From Firmicutes bacterium FC7 (GTDB taxonomy: Bacteria; Bacillota; Clostridia; Tissierellales; Tissierellaceae), in contig JAKELU010000009.1 of NCBI GenBank assembly GCA_022760735.1, positions 15,996-79,995 on the forward strand: a stretch of DNA of 64,000 nt. Reading direction: 5' to 3'. A program made the position numbers and the translations under genes. Under the pieces are notes generated by a model. That model ran no database searches. It saw only the letters and a program-made list of their open reading frames with translations, and was not told the DNA's origin. Shown piece after piece: positions 43,910 to 53,049 of the stretch; position 1 is the first letter of the stretch; each line of letters starts with the position of its first letter.

Positions 43910-45172
43910 ATGAAAGCCACGCTAGTTATTGAGAAGATATCAAATTTGATTACAATTAAAGGCGAGAACAAAGCTAGAGCGGGAAACCAACAGAAGGAAA
44001 TAGGTTTAATTAACAATGGTATTATAGCTGTTGCAGACGATAGGATAATATATGTTGGAGAAGGTAGCCTACCAGAATCCATTGAAGTAGATGAAAATAC
44101 CATTGTAATTAATGGTGAGGGCAAGACTGTAACTCCTGGACTTATAGACTCACACACCCACCTAGTTCATGGGGGAAGTAGAGAGCATGAGCTTTCTATG
44201 AAGTTGGAAGGAAAAGGTTATCTTGAGATTTTAGCTGCAGGTGGTGGTATTCACTCAACTGCAAAAGCAACTGCAGAAGCAACCTTTGAGGAATTGTATA
44301 ATAAGGCTGAAAAAAGTTTAAATACAATGCTTAGCTTTGGTGTAACAACTGTTGAGGCAAAGTCTGGTTATGGTATCGGAAGCTTTGAAACTGAGCTAAA
44401 GCAAATAGAGGTTGCAAATAAATTAAATGAAAATCATCCTGTAGATTTAGTGTCAACATTTATGGGGGCGCATGCAGTTCCAGATGAATATAAGGATAAC
44501 CCTGATCTGTTTGTTGATAAGTTAATTAATGAGATGATTCCTGAAATTGCAGATAAAAAACTAGCAAAATTCTGTGACGTATTCTGCGAAGAAGGTGTAT
44601 TCTCAGTAGAACAATCAAGAAGAATATTAAATGCTGCTAAAAAGCATGGGCTTATACCAAAAATTCATGCTGATGAAATAGTATCCCTTGGAGGAGCAGA
44701 ATTAGCAGCAGAATTAGGTTGTATTTCTGCAGAGCACTTAATAGGTGCAAGTGATCAGGGAATAAAGGATATGGCAAAGAATGGAGTAGTAGCAGTATTG
44801 CTACCTGGAACTAGTTTTAACCTTCAAAAAGGAACAGCTGCAAGAGCAAGAATGATGATTGAAGAAAATGTGCCCGTAGCAATTTCAACAGATTATAATC
44901 CTGGCAGTTGTCCAAGTGAAAATATTCAGTTGATGATGACATTGGCATCTTTAACACTAAAAATGCTTCCAGAGGAAGTGATAGTTGGAGTTACTATAAA
45001 TGCAGCAGCTGCTTTAGGTTTAGAAGAAGAAATTGGCTCTTTAGAAGTAGGTAAGAAAGCTGATATTGCTATTTTTGATGCGCCAAATTTAGACTATATG
45101 ATTTATCATTTCGGTATAAATCATACAGATTCAGTAATAAAAAATGGGAAAGTAGTATTCAAGAAAAATTAA
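43910..45172 (+). CDS. hutI: imidazolonepropionase
   Basis: A 420-residue amidohydrolase opening 4-imidazolone-5-propionate to N-formimino-glutamate. Metal motif SHTHLVHGGSREHE (81-94, His82 and His84), LKIHADE-type motif here IPKIHADEI, HLIGAS and STDYNPGSCPSENI (metal Asp). Starts 15 nt after ftcD stop behind AAGGGGTG. Complete length. Confidence 0.97.
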   Translation: MKATLVIEKISNLITIKGENKARAGNQQKEIGLINNGIIAVADDRIIYVGEGSLPESIEVDENTIVINGEGKTVTPGLIDSHTHLVHGGSREHELSMKLEGKGYLEILAAGGGIHSTAKATAEATFEELYNKAEKSLNTMLSFGVTTVEAKSGYGIGSFETELKQIEVANKLNENHPVDLVSTFMGAHAVPDEYKDNPDLFVDKLINEMIPEIADKKLAKFCDVFCEEGVFSVEQSRRILNAAKKHGLIPKIHADEIVSLGGAELAAELGCISAEHLIGASDQGIKDMAKNGVVAVLLPGTSFNLQKGTAARARMMIEENVPVAISTDYNPGSCPSENIQLMMTLASLTLKMLPEEVIVGVTINAAAALGLEEEIGSLEVGKKADIAIFDAPNLDYMIYHFGINHTDSVIKNGKVVFKKN

Positions 45173-45187
45173 CAAGGAGGAATTTAT

Positions 45188-47215
45188 ATGTGGAATAATA
45201 AAACAATTGGCGAGGCAATGCAAATTAAACTAGATAACTATCTGCCTCCATATCCAGAGTTTGAAAAAGGAATTAGAAGAGCACCAAAAAGAGAGTTTAC
45301 TCTATCAAAGAGAGAAACAGAATTGGCATTAAAGAATGCGCTAAGATATATACCAGAAGAATTGCATGAACAACTTGCACCTGAGTTTTTAGAAGAATTG
45401 CTAACTAGGGGAAGAATATATGGATATAGATTTAGACCACAAGGAAGAATCTATGGAAAACCAATTGATGAATATAAGGGAAAATGCATTGAAGGTAAAG
45501 CCTTCCAAGTAATGATAGATAATAACTTAGACTTTGATGTTGCACTTTATCCATATGAGTTAGTAACTTATGGTGAAACAGGTCAAGTATTCCAAAACTG
45601 GATGCAATATAGATTAACAATGAAGTATCTAGAGGAATTAACTGATGAGCAAACTCTTGTTATAGAATCAGGTCATCCATTAGGATTATTTAGATCTAGT
45701 AAGCAAAGTCCTAGAGTAATTATTACAAACGCTTTAATGGTAGGTATGTTCGATAATCAAGAACATTGGATAAAAGCTCAGGCTATGGGTGTTGCAAACT
45801 ATGGTCAGATGACAGCTGGTGGGTGGATGTATATAGGGCCTCAAGGTATTGTCCATGGAACATTTAATACAATTCTAAATGCAGGTAGAATGAAGCTTGG
45901 TATACCTGAAGACAAAGACCTTAAAGGACATATGTTTGTAAGTTCTGGTCTAGGTGGAATGAGTGGTGCACAAGGTAAGGCAGCTAAGATTGCAGGCGGT
46001 GTAGGTGTAATTGCTGAAGTAGATATTTCTAGAATTCATACAAGACTTGAACAGGGCTGGATAGATGAAGTATATGATGATTTAGAAAAATTGTTCGAAG
46101 CTGCTCAAAAGTATGTTGTTGAAGGAAAGGCAACAGCTTTAGCATATCATGGTAATATTATTGATTTATTAGAGTATGCAGTAGAAAAGAATATTCATAT
46201 AGAACTATTATCCGACCAAACATCATGCCATGCTGTATACGATGGCGGATACTGTCCTCAAGGTTTAACATTTGAAGAAAGAACAAAGATGCTATATGAA
46301 GATAAAGAAAGTTTCATGAAAGAAGTTGACAAATCATTAAAACGTCATTTTGAATTGATAAAAACACTTGTTGACAGAGGAACATATTTCTTTGACTATG
46401 GAAATAGCTTTATGAAAGCAGTGTTTGATGCTGGAGTAAAAGAAATTTCTAAGAATGGAATAGATGAGTCTGAAGGATTTATTTTCCCATCTTATGTAGA
46501 AGATATTATGGGACCAATGCTATTTGACTATGGTTATGGACCATTTAGATGGGTTTGCTTAAGTGGAAAACATGAAGACTTAATAAAAACTGACAGAGCT
46601 GCTATGGAATGTATAGATCCAAATAGAAGAGGACAAGACAGAGATAACTACAACTGGATAAGAGATGCTGAAAAAAATCAATTAGTAGTAGGTACTCAAG
46701 CAAGAATTCTATATCAAGATGCTTTAGGTAGAACTAAGATAGCACTTAAGTTTAACGAAATGGTTAGAAATGGTGAAGTAGGACCTATCATGTTAGGTAG
46801 AGATCATCATGACGTATCAGGTACAGACTCTCCATTTAGAGAAACTTCAAATATCAAAGATGGTAGTAATATAATGGCTGATATGGCTACTCAATGCTTT
46901 GCTGGTAATGCAGCAAGAGGAATGAGTTTAATAGCTTTACACAATGGTGGAGGAGTAGGCATAGGTAAGTCTATAAATGGTGGATTTGGTATGGTTCTTG
47001 ATGGCTCTGAAAGAGTAGACAATATATTAAAAACTGCGATGCCATGGGACGTTATGGGAGGAGTTGCTAGACGTGCATGGGCAAGAAATGATAATTCTAT
47101 AGAAACAGTAATAGAATATAATGAAATGTTCAAAGATACTGACCATATAACACTACCATATGTTGCGGATGATGAGCTTGTAAAGAGCTTAGTAGAAAAG
47201 CATTATAATAAATAA
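45188..47215 (+). CDS. hutU: urocanate hydratase
   Basis: A 675-residue NAD+-containing hydratase turning urocanate into imidazolonepropionate. QGRIYGYRFRPQGRIYGKPIDEY, ESGHPLGLF, MTAGGWMYIGPQGIVHGT, then GLGGMSGAQGKAAKIAGGVG (NAD site) are clear. The 675-residue form is longer than the 550-residue proteobacterial HutU and matches the clostridial/mammalian-type long class. As the only hydratase of this fold in the window, it might also act on thiourocanate. RBS AAGGAGGAA. Confidence 0.96.
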   Translation: MWNNKTIGEAMQIKLDNYLPPYPEFEKGIRRAPKREFTLSKRETELALKNALRYIPEELHEQLAPEFLEELLTRGRIYGYRFRPQGRIYGKPIDEYKGKCIEGKAFQVMIDNNLDFDVALYPYELVTYGETGQVFQNWMQYRLTMKYLEELTDEQTLVIESGHPLGLFRSSKQSPRVIITNALMVGMFDNQEHWIKAQAMGVANYGQMTAGGWMYIGPQGIVHGTFNTILNAGRMKLGIPEDKDLKGHMFVSSGLGGMSGAQGKAAKIAGGVGVIAEVDISRIHTRLEQGWIDEVYDDLEKLFEAAQKYVVEGKATALAYHGNIIDLLEYAVEKNIHIELLSDQTSCHAVYDGGYCPQGLTFEERTKMLYEDKESFMKEVDKSLKRHFELIKTLVDRGTYFFDYGNSFMKAVFDAGVKEISKNGIDESEGFIFPSYVEDIMGPMLFDYGYGPFRWVCLSGKHEDLIKTDRAAMECIDPNRRGQDRDNYNWIRDAEKNQLVVGTQARILYQDALGRTKIALKFNEMVRNGEVGPIMLGRDHHDVSGTDSPFRETSNIKDGSNIMADMATQCFAGNAARGMSLIALHNGGGVGIGKSINGGFGMVLDGSERVDNILKTAMPWDVMGGVARRAWARNDNSIETVIEYNEMFKDTDHITLPYVADDELVKSLVEKHYNK

Positions 47216-47228
47216 ATAAAATAATGTA

Positions 47229-47259
47229 ATTGGATTGCAAGCAAAGCTTGCAATCCAAT
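47229..47259 (+). other. perfect intercistronic hairpin without T-run
   Basis: A 14-bp stem ATTGGATTGCAAGC (47229-47242) with its complement at 47246-47259 around AAA, followed by A residues. It may be an mRNA-stability or processing element between hutU and yjiH rather than a terminator. Confidence 0.7.
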
Positions 47260-47346
47260 AAAAAACTAAGTTTAAGTAACTTTGTTGCATAAACACACTT
47301 TAGCGTGGTAATTTGATATCGCACAATAAGCAAAGGAGATGTAATC

Positions 47347-48645
47347 ATGGAAAAGAAATTTGAAGCTACTAAAGTTTTTAAATTTATACTGTATTCATTT
47401 ATTGGATTCTTTATGTTTTTTATTCCAATTACATTAAATGGTAAGAATACGATTCCACTTGACCACATAGTTAATTACATTAAAGCAATACCAAACTTTG
47501 GACCTATATATGCAGGATTGATAGTTACAATTGGAGGTATTCTTCCATTTATTAATAAGACATGGAACAAGAATAAATCAACAACTGTATTTTCTTTACT
47601 AAAATTACTAGGTATTGTATTTATTTTTATGGCTATTTTCAATGTTGGTCCAGCATTTTTAATGAGAGATGACGTTATACCTTTTATTTATAAGAGTATA
47701 GTAATATCTGTTACAACGATAGTGCCAATAGGTTCTATATTTCTTGCTTTTCTTGTTAATTATGGTCTAATGGAGTTCATTGGGGTATTTATGCAACCTA
47801 TAATGAAGCCTATATGGAAAACTCCTGGTAGATCAGCTATAGATGCTGTAGCTTCTTTTGTTGGAAGTTACTCATTGGCCTTATTAATAACAAATAGAGT
47901 TTACAAGGAAGGCAAATATTCTGGTAAGGAAGCTGCTATTATAGCAACTGGTTTTTCAACAGTATCAGCAACATTTATGGTAATTGTAGCAGATACTTTA
48001 GGAATAATGGAATATTGGTTATTATACTTCTGTCTAACATTAGTTATAACCTTTATTGTAACAGCCATAACTGCAAGGATATATCCACTAAGCAAGAAAC
48101 CTGAATCATATTATGAAAATCAACTAGGAGATCCAGAAAAAGTAGTTAAAGGGAATAGGTTTAAAATGGCATATGAGGAAGGTATGATAGCGTTTGATAA
48201 TGCTCCTACAGTATTTGAAAGTGTTAAAGATAATTTAATAGATGGTATAAAATTAGCCTTATCAATAGGACCATTACTAATGTCCATAGGAGTTTTAGGT
48301 ATAGTATTAGCTGAGTATACTCCGATTTTCGATTTAATTGGATACATCTTCTATCCATTTACACTTATAACTAGAATTCCTGAACCACTGCTTGCAGCAA
48401 AAGCTAATGCTTTAAGTATTGCTGAAATGTTTTTACCTGCATTATTGGTTACTGAAGCTCCAATTATAACAAAATTCTTAATAGCGATTGTAAGCGTTTC
48501 AGAAATATTATTCTTCTCTGCTTCAATACCATGTATGATGGCAACAGAAATTCCGTTAACATTGAAGGATTATATTATAATTTGGATTGAAAGAGTTGTT
48601 ATATCAATATTGATAGCAGCACCAATATTACATTTAATATTCTAA
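47347..48645 (+). CDS. YjiH-family transporter (nucleoside-recognition/gate domains)
   Basis: A 432-residue membrane protein with about ten hydrophobic segments. It has GATE-like features typical of the YjiH/NupC-like nucleoside-recognition superfamily: AVASFVGSYSLALLITNRVYKEGKYSGKEAA and IATGFSTVSATFMVIVADTLG. YjiH-type proteins occur in clostridial hut clusters, so uptake of histidine or an imidazole compound is a fair inference. It ends the first hut operon, followed by a hairpin at 48665. Confidence 0.75.
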   Translation: MEKKFEATKVFKFILYSFIGFFMFFIPITLNGKNTIPLDHIVNYIKAIPNFGPIYAGLIVTIGGILPFINKTWNKNKSTTVFSLLKLLGIVFIFMAIFNVGPAFLMRDDVIPFIYKSIVISVTTIVPIGSIFLAFLVNYGLMEFIGVFMQPIMKPIWKTPGRSAIDAVASFVGSYSLALLITNRVYKEGKYSGKEAAIIATGFSTVSATFMVIVADTLGIMEYWLLYFCLTLVITFIVTAITARIYPLSKKPESYYENQLGDPEKVVKGNRFKMAYEEGMIAFDNAPTVFESVKDNLIDGIKLALSIGPLLMSIGVLGIVLAEYTPIFDLIGYIFYPFTLITRIPEPLLAAKANALSIAEMFLPALLVTEAPIITKFLIAIVSVSEILFFSASIPCMMATEIPLTLKDYIIIWIERVVISILIAAPILHLIF

Positions 48646-48664
48646 AGTATTAATAGATGAAATT

Positions 48665-48699
48665 AGCGCTCTTTCTATGTTATTATAGAAAAGAGCGCT
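48665..48699 (+). terminator. terminator of the ftcD-hutI-hutU-yjiH operon
   Basis: The stem AGCGCTCTTTCTAT (48665-48678) with 48685-48699 (one bulge), followed by GATTTTA. Confidence 0.75.
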
Positions 48700-48723
48700 G
48701 ATTTTATCATGGGGGAATCTATT

Positions 48724-51588
48724 ATGGTGGATGTATATATTAAATTTTTAGGTATACCTTCAATAACAATAAATAATAAGCTTGTTGAATTACCCTTTGC
48801 TAAGGCAGAAAGTGTAATATATGCTTTATTATATGATAAAGTTATTACACGAGAAGCTTTATGCACACTTTTATGGAATGATATGGATGAACAATCTTCT
48901 AAAAAGAATCTGAGGAATGCAATTTATATTATTAGAAAAAACACTTTTGACGATTTCATTATATCTCCTAAAAGGTCTCTACTTAAGATAAACAATAAAT
49001 ATAATGTAGTATCTGACATTGATATTTTAAATAGCTTCAATCCCTGTAATATTTTAAACGATGATATGGTAGAACAAATCTTGAACATTTATGATGGTTT
49101 CTTCTTAGAAGACTTGAAGTATAAATCTACTCCAGAATTTGAAGAATGGGTAGAGTTTAGAAGCGGGGAAATTAATGGTACATACATAAATAAATTAAAA
49201 ATAATGTGCAAAGAACTAATTGATAAAGAAAATGTAAGATTAGCAGAAAAATGTGCATTAAAATTAACTGAACTAGAAGAATATGATGAAACGGGCTATA
49301 TATTTTTAATGAAATCATACCTTATCCAAAAAAAATATGAAGAAGCAATAAATGTTTATAATAATTTAGTCAAAAAACTATACAATGACCTATCTGTAAA
49401 ACCTTCAAGAGAAACTGAGAGTATATACGAGGAAATTATAAAAAACATTAAGTTTAAAAAGGACAGTACTTCTCAAACATTTTGTAGTAGAGAAAACGAG
49501 AAAAAAGTAATTTATGATAATATATATAATTTTGTTGGAAATAAAAATTTTAAGTCTTTATTAATATGTGGGGAAGATGGAATTGGGAAAACACTTCTTC
49601 TTGATGAAATAAATAAGGAATTAGAATTAAATATACTTAAGCTTAATATCAATTGTTATGAATATGACAAGGATTTTATATTTAAATTTTGGGACAAGGT
49701 TTTCATTAAAATATCAAAATACTTAAGCAAACATAATATAAATATCCCTTATGGTCTAGTTGAAAGTATCAATAAATCATTTCCAACGCTAAATATTGAA
49801 TCAAATGAAGACATTGAAGGTTATTATATTCAAGCAAACTATAATATAACTGAAAAGGCAATATTTGACCTGTTTTCATTACTAACTAACAAGATAAAGA
49901 TAATTTTTATAATCGACAATATACATTTTGTTGATAAACCAAGCCTTCATTTGCTCTATAAGACTATCTTAGCAAACAGATACAAGATAATGTTAATTGC
50001 TACAAGTAGGTCTGAAAAAGAAGTTATAAATGATAAGTTCTATTTTTCTTTAAAATGTAATAATGCTGTTGAAAAAGTACACTTAAAAAGATTTAATAGG
50101 GATGAAACTAAGAAGTTTGTGGAATTAATAATGCCTGGGGTAACTTATGATTTAGATAAGATTTTTGTAGAAAGTGAAGGTAATCCTTTATTTATTGTAG
50201 AAATGGTAAATGCAATTAAAAGTGGAAATAAAGATTGCTATATGACTAATAAAATCGAAAACTTAATTGAAGCTAGACTAATGCATTTATCAGATCAGGC
50301 TATTAAGATTCTAAGTATTTGTTCATTATTTCATGGTGCCTTTAATGTCGAGATTCTATCAAATATTACAAATATGAATAGCATTGAATTAATTGATTTA
50401 ATTGACGAACTTTTATCTAAAGAGATTTTAAAAGAAGATTTAAATGATGAAAAAGTAGTTTTAAGATTTACCCATAGAAAAATTAGAGAATATATTTATG
50501 ATAAGATAAGTAATTCGAAACGTTTAATATTGCATGAAAAACTGGGTGAATATTATGAGAGCAAGTTAAATGATAATTTGAAAAATAATAGGACCTTATA
50601 TCCAGAAATAATTTATCATTATTCATGCTCAAATAATAAAATAAAACTCTTTAAATACAAAATTAGAAGATTAGAATACATATTAAATGCAAGACACGAA
50701 ATTTTCCCAGTTGCAGAAGTAAATGAAGCAGCTAATTTGTTTAAATCCTATATAGATGATAAAGCTTTAGAAGAAGAATTTCGTGCAATTAATAATCTTT
50801 ACAATGAAATAGCTTGTGGTAAAAAGGATTTAATAGAAGAAGTCATAATTTATCTATATTTATACGGAAGGTTCAACAAAGGTAGATGTAATAATTTAGA
50901 CGGATTAACAAGTCTAAATAAAATGATAAGGATATCTGAAGAGAATAAATACTATGAGTATGCTTTAAATGGTTATTTGCAGTTAATACATTATTACGTA
51001 AATAAAATGGACTTGCCTTCAATGATTAAAGCAATAAATAAGGCAGAAAATATAGCAAAAATTATAAATGATGAATGCAAATTAGCAATTATAATAAGAT
51101 TTAAAGGATACTATAATATTCTTTCTAGAAAATATGATGAAGGAGAAAATTATTTAAAAGATGCTATTAAGATATTTAGCACAGCAGGAAATAAGGAAAA
51201 ATACATACTAAATATTGTGGCGGCCCTATTTTATTTAGGAGAAAGCAAGAGATTCCAAGGATTGTATGAGGAAGCAATGGAATTTTATAATAATGCTATT
51301 GCTTTATGTGATGAAAATGAAGACTTTCCAGCCGCTGCCTTAATATTCTCAAAAATAGGATATGTCAAATACCAGCAGAATTTAGTAGAAGAAGCACAAT
51401 TCTATTTTCTTAAGTCGATTAAAGCATATGAAAAGAGTATATTTGCTTGGGGTAGAGCAGAGGTGTACTATTATCTTTATAAGATATATAAGGAAAAGAA
51501 TAATATGTCTAAGGCTATCATGTACTATGAACAAGCTAAAAGGTTTGTTGGAAAATATTCTAGTGAGGATATGAAGGTACTAGTCTAA
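48724..51588 (+). CDS. BTAD/AfsR-like regulator with ATPase and TPR domains
   Basis: A 954-residue protein; I start at ATG 48724, seven bases after GGGGGAA, not ATG 48709. Residues 1-95 are an OmpR-like winged helix (KAESVIYALLYDKVITREALCTLLW), about 100-250 the bacterial transcriptional activation domain (BTAD) with a TPR feel (YDETGYIFLMKSYLIQKKYEEAINVYNNLV), then a P-loop region with GEDGIGKTLLLDEI (about 292-305) and IIDNIHFVDKPS (Walker B/sensor), and a C-terminal TPR superhelix (LGESKRFQGLYEEAMEFYNNAI). This SARP/AfsR plan is best known in actinobacteria; here it sits between the two hut-related operons. I infer a second regulator for the Mo-hydroxylase/lyase operon. Confidence 0.85.
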   Translation: MVDVYIKFLGIPSITINNKLVELPFAKAESVIYALLYDKVITREALCTLLWNDMDEQSSKKNLRNAIYIIRKNTFDDFIISPKRSLLKINNKYNVVSDIDILNSFNPCNILNDDMVEQILNIYDGFFLEDLKYKSTPEFEEWVEFRSGEINGTYINKLKIMCKELIDKENVRLAEKCALKLTELEEYDETGYIFLMKSYLIQKKYEEAINVYNNLVKKLYNDLSVKPSRETESIYEEIIKNIKFKKDSTSQTFCSRENEKKVIYDNIYNFVGNKNFKSLLICGEDGIGKTLLLDEINKELELNILKLNINCYEYDKDFIFKFWDKVFIKISKYLSKHNINIPYGLVESINKSFPTLNIESNEDIEGYYIQANYNITEKAIFDLFSLLTNKIKIIFIIDNIHFVDKPSLHLLYKTILANRYKIMLIATSRSEKEVINDKFYFSLKCNNAVEKVHLKRFNRDETKKFVELIMPGVTYDLDKIFVESEGNPLFIVEMVNAIKSGNKDCYMTNKIENLIEARLMHLSDQAIKILSICSLFHGAFNVEILSNITNMNSIELIDLIDELLSKEILKEDLNDEKVVLRFTHRKIREYIYDKISNSKRLILHEKLGEYYESKLNDNLKNNRTLYPEIIYHYSCSNNKIKLFKYKIRRLEYILNARHEIFPVAEVNEAANLFKSYIDDKALEEEFRAINNLYNEIACGKKDLIEEVIIYLYLYGRFNKGRCNNLDGLTSLNKMIRISEENKYYEYALNGYLQLIHYYVNKMDLPSMIKAINKAENIAKIINDECKLAIIIRFKGYYNILSRKYDEGENYLKDAIKIFSTAGNKEKYILNIVAALFYLGESKRFQGLYEEAMEFYNNAIALCDENEDFPAAALIFSKIGYVKYQQNLVEEAQFYFLKSIKAYEKSIFAWGRAEVYYYLYKIYKEKNNMSKAIMYYEQAKRFVGKYSSEDMKVLV

Positions 51589-51622
51589 CATGGTTTATTT
51601 AGAACATAAAAAATAAAGTGTC

Positions 51623-51663
51623 AAAAGTCAAATAATTAAATTTTAATTATTTGACTTTTTTTT
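51623..51663 (+). terminator. terminator of the BTAD regulator gene
   Basis: An 18-bp perfect inverted repeat (51623-51640 with 51642-51659; ends AAAAGTCAAAT / ATTTGACTTTT) followed by a T-run to 51663. Confidence 0.9.
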
Positions 51664-51709
51664 GACGCTATATATTATATTATAAATTTGTTAAATGATA
51701 TAAAATTAG

Positions 51710-51725
51710 TTGAATACGTTTACCC
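51710..51725 (-). promoter_or_regulatory. cre-like site before the Mo-hydroxylase operon
   Basis: On the minus strand GGGTAAACGTATTCAA; it shares TAAACGTATTCAA with the perfect cre at 60291 but has GG where WT is expected (two mismatches). It lies 14 nt before the small subunit start. Confidence 0.45.
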
Positions 51726-51738
51726 AGGGAGGTATTTA

Positions 51739-52212
51739 ATGTTTATTAATGTTATAGTTAATGGAGAAAAAATTAATATAGATATAAACCCTACTAAGAG
51801 GTTAGTAGATTTTCTAAGAGACGATCTAAATTTGACAGGAGTCAAGGAAGGATGCTCGGAAGGAGAATGTGGTGCTTGCACTGTTATCTTAGATAGAAAG
51901 GCTGTAGCATCTTGCTCAGTTCTAGTAGGACAAGTCAATGGTAAGGAGATAATAACTATAGAAGGATTAGAAAAGGACGGAGAATTAGATGCTTTACAAA
52001 GGGCTTTTATTGAAATAGGTGCTATTCAATGTGGCTTTTGTACACCAGGGATGATTCTTTCCTGTAAGGCACTGTTAATGAATAATCCATTTCCTACTGA
52101 GGATGAAATAAAAAGAGCAATAGAAGGAAATCTTTGCAGGTGTACAGGTTATACAAAAATAGTAGAAGCTGTACAAAGTGCGATTGAATGGGGGCATGGA
52201 AATGATGAATAG
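51739..52212 (+). CDS. Mo-hydroxylase small subunit, two [2Fe-2S] clusters (XdhC/CoxS type)
   Basis: A 157-residue protein from ATG 51739 with GGGAGG before it. It has all eight Cys: plant-type cluster C39, C44, C47, C59 (GCSEGECGACTV) and second cluster C98, C101, C133, C135 (CGFCTPGM and CRCTGY). It passes electrons from the molybdenum centre to FAD. First of three consecutive xanthine-dehydrogenase-family subunit genes. Confidence 0.95.
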   Translation: MFINVIVNGEKINIDINPTKRLVDFLRDDLNLTGVKEGCSEGECGACTVILDRKAVASCSVLVGQVNGKEIITIEGLEKDGELDALQRAFIEIGAIQCGFCTPGMILSCKALLMNNPFPTEDEIKRAIEGNLCRCTGYTKIVEAVQSAIEWGHGNDE

Positions 52213-53047
52213 TTTTATAGAACCAAAGAATATTGAACACTTATGTGATGCCCTAAATGAAAAAGATGAGAATACATATATCTTAGCAGGGGGTACGGAT
52301 TTAATTATTAAGTTTGCAAAGGAAAATATATCAAATTTTAAAATTATTGATATTAGCTCTTTTAGCAATTTCAGAAGTATAGAGGATTTAGGAGATGCAA
52401 TTAAAATTGGTTCATGCGTTACAATGACAGAGATTGAAAACAATAAATTAATTAAAAAAGAAATACCTGCACTAGCTACTGCTGCATATAATGTAGGTTC
52501 AACTCAAATTAGAAATAGGGCAACTATTGGGGGGAATCTTGCTAATGCAGCACAATGTGGTGATACAATACCAGTTCTTTTTGCTTACGATGCAGATATT
52601 GAGATATTAAATTCTTTAAATCAAGTAAGATATGAAAAAGCAAGAGATTTAGTAACAGGTATTGGGAAAACAACTTTGAAGAAAGATGAAGTAATAACTT
52701 CAATACTTATTAAAAAATCAAAATATTCATCTGGTTTTTCAAAAGTTGGCTCTAGAAAATCAGTAACCATATCAAAAATTAATTGTTGCGGAAAAATCCT
52801 TTTAGATGAAGACAATGTAATACGAGATATAGAAATATATATGGGAGCTGTGGGCGTAAAGCCTATCAAAGCTGAATTAATAGAAAAAGAGATACTTGGT
52901 AAAAGTCTTGAAATCTCTAGCTATAATCTAGAAGAATCAATAAAAGAGCAAATCGAAAGAGCTATTCCAAATAGAAGCTCCAAGCATTACAAAAAGATTG
53001 CAGCAATAGGACTAATTAAAGATATGCTTGCTGACATTAGGAGGTAG
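52202..53047 (+). CDS. Mo-hydroxylase medium subunit, FAD-binding (XdhB/CoxM type)
   Basis: About 281 residues; the start lies at ATG 52202 or 52205, overlapping the small-subunit end, with GGGGG upstream. FAD motifs: AGGTDLIIK (about 28-36) and the double TIGGNLANAAQCGDT. The [4Fe-4S]-carrying insert of 4-hydroxybenzoyl-CoA reductase is absent. It transfers electrons from the iron-sulfur clusters to NAD+ or a carrier through FAD. The large subunit follows 2 nt after the stop. Confidence 0.93.
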   Translation: MMNSFIEPKNIEHLCDALNEKDENTYILAGGTDLIIKFAKENISNFKIIDISSFSNFRSIEDLGDAIKIGSCVTMTEIENNKLIKKEIPALATAAYNVGSTQIRNRATIGGNLANAAQCGDTIPVLFAYDADIEILNSLNQVRYEKARDLVTGIGKTTLKKDEVITSILIKKSKYSSGFSKVGSRKSVTISKINCCGKILLDEDNVIRDIEIYMGAVGVKPIKAELIEKEILGKSLEISSYNLEESIKEQIERAIPNRSSKHYKKIAAIGLIKDMLADIRR

Positions 53048-53049
53048 TT

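Noticed and set aside
46891-47133. Antisense open frames across hutU and other long genes
   Set aside because: Shadows of conserved coding sequence with no ribosome sites or family features.
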